A stretch of 59,604 bases of DNA from Planctomycetaceae bacterium. Its GTDB lineage: Bacteria > Planctomycetota > Planctomycetia > Pirellulales > UBA7805. Both the position numbers and the translations under genes were made by a program. Within the stretch, counting starts at the first letter, position 1, and each line of letters begins with the position of its first letter. Shown piece by piece: positions 36,648-42,777 of the stretch. The stretch is taken from assembly GCA_902630355.1 (NCBI GenBank), contig CACOUL010000002.1, positions 1 through 59,604 of the forward strand, given 5' to 3'. The notes beneath the pieces are model-generated. The model was not told the origin of the DNA and searched no databases. It worked only from the letters and a program-made list of their open reading frames with translations.

Positions 36648-36743
36648 TGAGTGGAATTCTCTCAACGGATCGCCGTGCGATCCTCCACATCCCCTCTGCC
36701 CGACCCGACTCACTTGCGGCTGCCGCCGAGCCGCACTGCCCGC

Positions 36744-36798
36744 AGGCAATGATCAATTAGGCAATGATCAATGTGCCTCCGGTTGAGTTCCCTCAACC
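36744..36798. repeat. 14-base tandem direct repeat and perfect tetraloop hairpin
   Basis: AGGCAATGATCAAT occurs exactly twice at 36744-36757 and 36759-36772 (period 15). At 36781-36798 GGTTGAG pairs perfectly with CTCAACC around loop TTCC, touching the stop codon of the BshC-like gene. This lies in the 150-base gap between the BshC-like and GNAT genes. No T-run follows, so it is not a classical terminator. Confidence 0.6.
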
Positions 36799-38444
36799 TA
36801 CATCGCCCGGGCCACCCTGTCCAGCACAAATTCACGCAATAATGGCTCGGGGAAAAGGCAAAACGCATAATCTCTGTCGGTCAAAACTCGCGAGGCCGCC
36901 ACCTTCTCAGCAATCTCTCGCCGTTCGGTGCGAAGCGATGCGGCTGCCGCTTCTACAAACGGCTGCAGCGCAAGATTGCACCGCTCAATCGCCTGATGTC
37001 GCTTCGAACCGTTCTCTAACGTCAGGGGGGTTTCGATCCAGTTTCGTTTTTCATCGATCCACCGCTGGAAATCGGACCGCCCTGCGCTCGTCTGATTTTG
37101 CGCAAGGAGACGGTCCGGATTGAATCGCACGTCACGCAATTGTCGATCAATCGCACGAAGATCATCCGGGCTTGCGCCACTCTGCCGCACGGGCAGCCGT
37201 AAAGTGCCCGAGACAACCATGTAACGCGGCGGAGGAAAGCCGAAGAATCGCGTGATTATTTCGTCGGTCAATTGATCATAATGTCCCCCTCCAATGCCAT
37301 GGACGAAAAGATCGCCGCATAAGAGCCTTGCAAACATCGTCGTCAGCAGAGCCCGCGAACGAATATGGACCCCCGCTTCTTCAGCGGCAGCCAACTGCTC
37401 GATTGCGGTGTCCAGATCACCCTCGGGGGTCGCCTCAAGCACCCATTCCAACGTCTTGTTGTCGGTCAGCAAAAGCGTATCCCCGCGATGCCGGCAGAAG
37501 AGTGGTCTGCGTTGTGAATCGCTTTCGCCCCAAATCCAAAACGGGGCTTCCAGACCGGAGTCATCCGCTCTTAAATCGGGCACCGGCTGCGCTTGACTAC
37601 GAAGGTGGTTCCGCAATCGATATTCCGCCAAAACACCATTGTAAACTTCTTGAAGGCGCGGCAAGTGCGCCAACATGTGCGCGGTAAACCAACGAAATGA
37701 CTCGCTCCTGGAAAAGTGGCTCTGGGGTAACTCCAGCGTACTGAGGCCCCACTCCCCTTCCACCTGATGTCGCGCTTGAGCAAGCGCTAGACCGACCTGC
37801 GATACCTCGCCGAGTCGAGCGAGCACTTTGGGCCAATAGGATTGGACGAAGGGCTCGGGAACAAAGGGCGCGACGGTTCGGGCCGCTCGCTCACCGAAAG
37901 TTTTGAACAAAGACTCATTTCCCACGGTCCATTGTTCGTACGGAAGTTGTCGCGGATGTTGATCGAGTTGCACATGCTCCACATAGGGACGTTCAGGCGT
38001 GCCGGTCGGAATCCTTACACCAAAACTTTTTGGCACATCGCCATCGATGAGCAACTGCAGCCCCACACCGCCACTTTCCTGGGCGCAACGGCTGACTGCA
38101 CTGTTTTTTGCCCAAACCCCCGGATGAAATAGATCGGGCTGATGACCCCCTAAAATCACCGGCGCCGTGGAAAAATCGGTTCCGGTGATGAAAGAAACAT
38201 CGCGATAGCTCGACGTGTACGCCACCGCCCCTTGGAGCAACTCCTCTCGAGTACTCCTTACGATTTGATCAAAAGTACGACCCTGGAAATCGTATCCGGA
38301 GTGCGCTGGCGAATTTTGCAAAAGTTCGCGGTTGTACGCTAAGAGGTCCGCTGCCTGGCTTACCGGGGGCGCAAAAAGTAATGACTTGTTCTCCACGGGA
38401 GCGACCCAACGCGTCCGATCGTTTTCAATACGTGCCACACTCAT
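36798..38444 (-). CDS. BshC-like protein of unknown function
   Basis: A 548-residue cytoplasmic protein without signal peptide or membrane helix. An early GHQPDLFHPGVWAKNSA block, QLLIDGDVP, and an alternating helix pattern with LRNHLRSQAQPVP and FWIWGESDSQRRPLF recall BshC, the putative cysteine-adding enzyme of bacillithiol synthesis (GQQ...F.GP..T..K). The similarity is distant; BshA or BshB are not seen nearby. A planctomycete-specific family is equally possible. ATG 38444 overlaps the stop of the glycosyltransferase gene (ATGA), so translation is probably coupled. The frame is open to 38462. Confidence 0.5.
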   Translation of the reverse strand: MSVARIENDRTRWVAPVENKSLLFAPPVSQAADLLAYNRELLQNSPAHSGYDFQGRTFDQIVRSTREELLQGAVAYTSSYRDVSFITGTDFSTAPVILGGHQPDLFHPGVWAKNSAVSRCAQESGGVGLQLLIDGDVPKSFGVRIPTGTPERPYVEHVQLDQHPRQLPYEQWTVGNESLFKTFGERAARTVAPFVPEPFVQSYWPKVLARLGEVSQVGLALAQARHQVEGEWGLSTLELPQSHFSRSESFRWFTAHMLAHLPRLQEVYNGVLAEYRLRNHLRSQAQPVPDLRADDSGLEAPFWIWGESDSQRRPLFCRHRGDTLLLTDNKTLEWVLEATPEGDLDTAIEQLAAAEEAGVHIRSRALLTTMFARLLCGDLFVHGIGGGHYDQLTDEIITRFFGFPPPRYMVVSGTLRLPVRQSGASPDDLRAIDRQLRDVRFNPDRLLAQNQTSAGRSDFQRWIDEKRNWIETPLTLENGSKRHQAIERCNLALQPFVEAAAASLRTERREIAEKVAASRVLTDRDYAFCLFPEPLLREFVLDRVARAM

Positions 38445-39217
38445 TCGAACGTTTCTCCGCAAAGTGGCCTACGGGATGGACTTGGTTCCCGTAACCCGAC
38501 AGCACGCATACTCTGATCGATGACCCGGTGGTAATAGTCGAGTCGCGTGTCACCATCGTCGAGCATGCCACCGAATGAGCGCTTCTCCGCAAGATACACC
38601 AAAGGTACCGGAATTTCGACGATCTTCAGTTTCGCCACTGCAGCCCTCGCCCAAATCTCCAAAGGCATTCCGTAACCCGTTTCAAGAGTCGCCAGATGCG
38701 ACAAACTTGCAACTCGATACGCTTTGAATCCGCAAAACGCATCCGTCAGATGCAAATCGAATCGCTCGTTGACTTCACTCGTTAACTGCTGATTGATCTG
38801 TCGTCGCTCTTCCGGCGGGACCCCATCTCCCTCAAAAGACTTGAGGTACCTGCTCCCCGACACAATATCGATCGGACAACCCTCATGGGTATTCTCAAAC
38901 GCCGCAACGAACTCTGGGATTCTTTGCGGTTCGTGCTGTCCGTCACAGTCAATCGTCACCAGAATCTGATAACCGCTCCGCTGAGCAAAATCAAAAGCGG
39001 TTCGCAAGGCGGCACCGTAGCCCTGATTCTTGGTATGTGTGACGACGTGCAGATCGGAAAATTCCGCCAGGCATTCCGCTGTACCATCGGTCGAACCGTC
39101 GTCAACAACGAGGACATCCTCGGCAAACTGAGTGACTTGCGCGAGTACCTGCTCGACATGCTGCCGTTCGTTAAAAACGGGTAACGCGGTAAGAAAGCGG
39201 GAAGGCATGGTAGGCAT
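38441..39217 (-). CDS. Family 2 glycosyltransferase
   Basis: GT-A fold transferase, dolichyl-phosphate-mannose-synthase-like. ALPVFNERQHVEQVLAQV opens the protein. VVDDGSTDGTAE (nucleotide-sugar site), NQGYGAALRTAF, TIDCDGQHEPQRIPEF (the DxD-type metal motif) and SGSRYL follow, and then FCGFKAY. The 258-residue protein lacks C-terminal membrane helices, so it is likely membrane-associated only by interaction. It probably transfers a sugar to a polyprenyl phosphate or to another lipid carrier. It lies 204 bases behind the Nudix gene and is coupled to the BshC-like gene. Confidence 0.88.
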   Translation of the reverse strand: MPTMPSRFLTALPVFNERQHVEQVLAQVTQFAEDVLVVDDGSTDGTAECLAEFSDLHVVTHTKNQGYGAALRTAFDFAQRSGYQILVTIDCDGQHEPQRIPEFVAAFENTHEGCPIDIVSGSRYLKSFEGDGVPPEERRQINQQLTSEVNERFDLHLTDAFCGFKAYRVASLSHLATLETGYGMPLEIWARAAVAKLKIVEIPVPLVYLAEKRSFGGMLDDGDTRLDYYHRVIDQSMRAVGLREPSPSRRPLCGETFE

Positions 39218-39421
39218 TCTCAGGGCAGCGAGATTAAAGATTCATTTTAGGCAGCCACTCGGCAGCCGAGAATAGGCACGGCCCAATGAACCGGCTCGGA
39301 GCGGAAAAAGATCGCATTCTGCAGCGTTTTTTTCGTCGCGACCGTCACAAAGGCCACCCGAACAAGGGGCTCGATAAAAAGGGTGCCGCCGAGGTGCGCG
39401 AGAATCCAGCCGAGCGGCCAA

Positions 39422-39889
39422 TCAGGGCGTGCCCCAAAAAGCTTCGATAAAATCGGCAGCGGCAAGTTGCTCAAGCAATCGGGCATTGGCGGCGGGAAAT
39501 TCAAGTTTCGCCAGATCGTCTGCCGCAACCCAGGTAAAAGGGGCCTTCACTGGTGCGAGAGCATCCAATGCCCGGCAAGCGAAAAACAGGAGATGAACAT
39601 CACGCGGAAGTGTCGTCCCAGTCTCTGGTTTGCCAATCTCCGGTTTCTCCATCTGATTCGCCGGGCTGCTGCCATAGCGATGTGTCTCTTCACCGCACAA
39701 GTCAAGCACGACAATCTTCAAACCCGTCTCTTCCAGGCATTCTCGGGCCACCGCCTGACTCGGGGTTTCTTCCGGTTTGATTTTACCCCCAGGAAATTCC
39801 CGGAGACCTGCGAGAAAATCCTCCGCACCTCGCTGACCGACAAGAAACTGTCCTTCGTGATAGAGGACGGCAACCGCAACACGTTCCAT
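39422..39889 (-). CDS. Nudix hydrolase (MutT-like)
   Basis: Pyrophosphohydrolase, plausibly cleaning 8-oxo-dGTP. The complete Nudix box is present: GGKIKPEETPSQAVARECLEETG, broken here only for length, with G(5)E(7)REx2EExG in order near residues 36-58. The start MERVAVAVLYHEGQFLVGQR fits MutT. ATG 39889 is used; the frame is open to 39985 but that part overlaps fabI. Length about 155 aa. It is seven bases behind the fabI stop, so probably co-transcribed. Other nucleotide substrates are possible. Confidence 0.88.
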   Translation of the reverse strand: MERVAVAVLYHEGQFLVGQRGAEDFLAGLREFPGGKIKPEETPSQAVARECLEETGLKIVVLDLCGEETHRYGSSPANQMEKPEIGKPETGTTLPRDVHLLFFACRALDALAPVKAPFTWVAADDLAKLEFPAANARLLEQLAAADFIEAFWGTP

Positions 39890-39896
39890 CAGATCC

Positions 39897-40715
39897 TCAA
39901 GGCTGATGCCCTTCGAGTAGTCGGCCCGGCGAACCCATGATGTTATAGCCCGCGTCGACGTGGAGGATTTCTCCCGTGATCCCACTTGCGGACGGCGACA
40001 ATAAAAAGGCGCCCGACTGCCCGACTTCGTCGTGAGTAATATTTCGACTCAGCGGTGCCATTTTTTCGTAGAGCAGGAGCATCTCTTCGACTCCCGCACC
40101 GCGTCCCGCCAGCGTTTTGACGGGTCCGGCACTCACCGCATTCACACGGACCCCTTGTGGACCCAAGTCATAAGCGAGGTAGCGAACCGAGGCATCGAGC
40201 GCCGCTTTGCAAATCCCCATCACGTTATAACCCGGCACAGCCTTTTCACCGCCAAAGTAAGTCATGGTCAACACGCTCGCCTGGTCGGAAAAGATGGAAC
40301 GTGCTGCTTTGCAAACGGCGATCAGACTGTAGGCGCTTATTTCCATCGCCATTTTGAATCCGTCGCGGCTCGTCTCCACCGTATCGCCCTTCAGATCGTC
40401 GAGTGAGGCAAACGCAATCGAGTGCAGTAAAAAGTCAATCGTTCCAAATTCATCCTTTGCCTTCTGCATGACTGCCTGAATATCCTCGTCCTTGCTGACA
40501 TCCATCGGCACGAGAAATTTTGCCTCTGGGCAATCGTCGGTGAGTTTGGCTACTCGACGACGATTGCGCTGCCGCTCGTCATCCGGTCGATCGGGCAAAT
40601 GAGAAAATCCGCACTCCCCTCCCCCTGCCATGATCTGCTGGGCCACCGCCCAGGCAATGGAATGGTCATTGGCCACGCCCAAAATCAAACCCTTCTTGCC
40701 TGCAAATAAGCCCAT
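39897..40715 (-). CDS. fabI: Enoyl-[acyl-carrier-protein] reductase (NADH)
   Basis: Last reductive step of fatty-acid elongation; source of acyl chains for phospholipids and lipid A. The SDR-like protein has GVANDHSIAWAVA (NADH site), LLHSIAFA, a first Tyr in MTYFGGE (153) and the catalytic pair Tyr 163 and Lys 170 in YNVMGICKAAL, then RVNAVSAGPVKTLA and ITGEILHVDAGYNIMG. Length 272 aa is typical. GGGAG upstream of ATG 40715 is a good ribosome-binding site, and a sigma-70-like promoter is seen at 40788-40816. It heads a long minus-strand run of envelope genes. Confidence 0.96.
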   Translation of the reverse strand: MGLFAGKKGLILGVANDHSIAWAVAQQIMAGGGECGFSHLPDRPDDERQRNRRRVAKLTDDCPEAKFLVPMDVSKDEDIQAVMQKAKDEFGTIDFLLHSIAFASLDDLKGDTVETSRDGFKMAMEISAYSLIAVCKAARSIFSDQASVLTMTYFGGEKAVPGYNVMGICKAALDASVRYLAYDLGPQGVRVNAVSAGPVKTLAGRGAGVEEMLLLYEKMAPLSRNITHDEVGQSGAFLLSPSASGITGEILHVDAGYNIMGSPGRLLEGHQP

Positions 40716-40787
40716 ATCGCACGCTCCCTTTCAAAATAATCGTTCAGCAACCCGGCAGGTGAAATCTTTTCCCCGAGCAGAGGCATC

Positions 40788-40816
40788 AAAATACCCCCAA
40801 CGGGCACTTCACTCAA
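40788..40816 (-). promoter_or_regulatory. Predicted sigma-70 promoter of fabI
   Basis: Minus-strand TTGAGT (40811-40816) and TATTTT (40788-40793) are separated by 17 bases. Both hexamers match the consensus at four of six positions. The start of transcription would be near 40781, about 66 bases before fabI. Confidence 0.45.
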
Positions 40817-40937
40817 CGGACCTCGCCACGGCAAAAGAAGCAGCGCTGCATACCCATGGGACCACAACGGTCGGGTCGATGCCAGAATTGCTAGCATTCC
40901 GCATCCTCTCCTTCCATTCAAACAGGCGATCTTTGCG

Positions 40938-40966
40938 TTGCTCTGGGAGGGGGGGCTAGCTACAAT
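40938..40966 (+). promoter_or_regulatory. Predicted sigma-70 promoter of the kdsD-kdsC-lpt run
   Basis: TTGCTC (40938-40943), a 17-base spacer, and TACAAT (40961-40966, five of six). Transcription would begin near 40973, about 43 bases before the kdsD ATG. It lies back to back with the fabI promoter in the same divergent gap. Confidence 0.5.
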
Positions 40967-41015
40967 CCGCACTCAGCCTTCGATCACCCCTCTCGACGTC
41001 AAGGAAGACGATTCG

Positions 41016-42152
41016 ATGAGCATGGAAGCCCCTCTACCCCAAAAGCCCTCTCGGGTTCCCGATCCTCCTGCGCTGACCCCGTTTCAGCAACTGCGGTATG
41101 CCCGCGAAATTATCGAGATGGAGGCGGATGCCCTTACCGCGTTGGCCGAGCGGCTCAACGCAGATTTTTTATCTGCGGTCTCCCATATTTTTTCCTGTGA
41201 AAGAAGCATCATTGTCACCGGAATGGGGAAAGCGGGCCTGATCGGACAAAAAATTGCAGCGACGCTCTCATCGACTGGTACGCGGAGCCATTTTTTGAGT
41301 CCTGCGGAAGCGTTTCATGGGGATTTGGGCCGCATTCATAAAGACGATATCGTCATCGTGTTATCGCAAAGCGGAACGACCGAAGAAATCGTCCGGCTCC
41401 TGCCTTCGCTTCTCGACTTGAAATCGACCATCGTTGCCATTACGCGTGATCGCAAAAGTCCACTCGGGACTGCGGCGAGCGTCGTACTCGAACTCGGTCC
41501 TCTTCAGGAGGCATGTGCTCTGGGACTCGCCCCCAGCACAAGCACCACGGCTATGCTGGCCTATGGAGATGCGCTGGCGCTGGTCACAAGTCGCATGCGC
41601 AACTTTTGCCGTGAAGATTTCGCCCGTTTTCACCCGGGAGGAAATCTCGGCGCCCAATTATCGCACGTGGATCAGCGAATGCGCCCCCTGGAGCAATGCC
41701 GCTGCGCTGATGAGTCGGAGACTCTTCGCCAGGTACTCAGCAAACATGGCCTTGCAGGGCGGCGCAGTGGTGCAGTGGTTATTGTCGATGGCACGCAACG
41801 CCTGACGGGTATTTTCACCGACAGTGACCTTGCTCGCCTCTTCGAGAGCCACCGGGAGACCGCGCTTGACCGTCCCATCCGTGAAGTGATGACCCGCCAA
41901 CCCGTGATCGTACCCGCAGGTTCCATGCTCTGCGACGCAGTGAACATGATGGCAGAGCGAAAACTGAGCGAACTACCGGTGGTCAACGCCGACGGCCTGC
42001 CGGTCGGACTTCTCGATATTACCGACCTTGTCAACGTGCAGGCCCCACCGAAATGCGACGACTCCGACACCATTTCCGGGCCACGCCTGCTGCCGCAGAG
42101 TCGCGAGCCCGACTCCGAGAATCCCCATACCACAAACCGCGTAGCGGAATAA
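41016..42152 (+). CDS. kdsD: Arabinose-5-phosphate isomerase (KpsF/GutQ family)
   Basis: Converts ribulose-5-phosphate to arabinose-5-phosphate, the precursor of Kdo in LPS. The SIS domain at about 30-180 has SIIVTGMGKAGLIGQKIAATLSSTG, FLSPAEAFHGDLG and IVLSQSGTTEEIVRLLP; then TTAMLAYGDALA. Two CBS domains fill the C-terminus (about 200-345: GRRSGAVVIVDGTQRLTGIFTDSDL, VMTRQPVIVPAGSMLCDAV, KLSELPVVNADGLPVGLLDITDL). ATG 41016 with AAGGAAG upstream; the frame is open from 40938 but that would start in the promoter. Length 378 aa, longer than E. coli KdsD (328) at the C-terminal tail. kdsC follows 28 bases later, which fixes the role. Confidence 0.93.
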   Translation: MSMEAPLPQKPSRVPDPPALTPFQQLRYAREIIEMEADALTALAERLNADFLSAVSHIFSCERSIIVTGMGKAGLIGQKIAATLSSTGTRSHFLSPAEAFHGDLGRIHKDDIVIVLSQSGTTEEIVRLLPSLLDLKSTIVAITRDRKSPLGTAASVVLELGPLQEACALGLAPSTSTTAMLAYGDALALVTSRMRNFCREDFARFHPGGNLGAQLSHVDQRMRPLEQCRCADESETLRQVLSKHGLAGRRSGAVVIVDGTQRLTGIFTDSDLARLFESHRETALDRPIREVMTRQPVIVPAGSMLCDAVNMMAERKLSELPVVNADGLPVGLLDITDLVNVQAPPKCDDSDTISGPRLLPQSREPDSENPHTTNRVAE

Positions 42153-42180
42153 GTCGTTCCCTGCGAGTCGCCCTGATTCT

Positions 42181-42711
42181 ATGTCTTTCGACAAACAAGC
42201 CCAACACATCGCCCTTATTCTCAGCGACGTCGACGGAGTTCTTACCGACGGCGGAGTTATTTTTGATAACGAGGGAATTGAAACGAAACGATTTCATATC
42301 CGAGATGGACTCGGCATCAAACTCTGGCAAAAGGCAGGCCTGCAATTCGGGATCGTGACGGGACGCTCCTCGAATATCGTACAGATCCGCGCAAAAGAAT
42401 TGAATATCCAAGTCGTACGGCAAGGATTTGAAGAAAAACTCTCCGTTGTTCGAGAAGTTATTGCGCAGTCGCAACTGTCTGCCGAGCAGGTCTGCTACAT
42501 CGGTGACGATCTTCCGGACCTGCCGGTGATGCAACACGTGGGCCTGTCGGCAACCGTTGCCGATGCAGCAGTCGATGTACGAAAGGCTGCGTCTTTCGTT
42601 TCCGAGTGTCGCGGCGGCTACGGGGCAGTTCGCGATCTGATCGAGTGCATCTTGCGGGCCCAAGGCCGGTGGACAGAGATCGTTCAGCGATTTTCCACGA
42701 CGAGCAGCTAA
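42181..42711 (+). CDS. kdsC: 3-deoxy-D-manno-octulosonate 8-phosphate phosphatase
   Basis: HAD-family phosphatase that dephosphorylates Kdo-8-phosphate. LILSDVDGVLTDGG carries the nucleophile Asp and acid/base Asp (residues about 16 and 18). FHIRDGLGIKLWQKAGLQ, GIVTGRSS and YIGDDLPDLPVM complete the HAD motifs, exactly as in KdsC. It is C0/C2-capless, 176 aa. The C-terminal CRGGYGAVRDLIECIL is conserved in the family. Located between kdsD and an LptC/A-like gene, the same order as in the E. coli kdsD-kdsC-lptC-lptA-lptB cluster. Confidence 0.95.
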   Translation: MSFDKQAQHIALILSDVDGVLTDGGVIFDNEGIETKRFHIRDGLGIKLWQKAGLQFGIVTGRSSNIVQIRAKELNIQVVRQGFEEKLSVVREVIAQSQLSAEQVCYIGDDLPDLPVMQHVGLSATVADAAVDVRKAASFVSECRGGYGAVRDLIECILRAQGRWTEIVQRFSTTSS

Positions 42712-42777
42712 CCATTGGCAAACAATTTCGGGCCTTTGCACGAAACAAAATCACTCCACAGCATCAACTCAACCTCA

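Noticed and set aside
39247-39528. 93-codon minus-strand open frame between Nudix and GT2 genes
   Set aside because: A third of it overlaps the Nudix gene out of frame, and the rest has no family pattern.
40685-40972. 95-codon minus-strand open frame running into fabI
   Set aside because: It covers the predicted divergent promoters and overlaps fabI out of frame.
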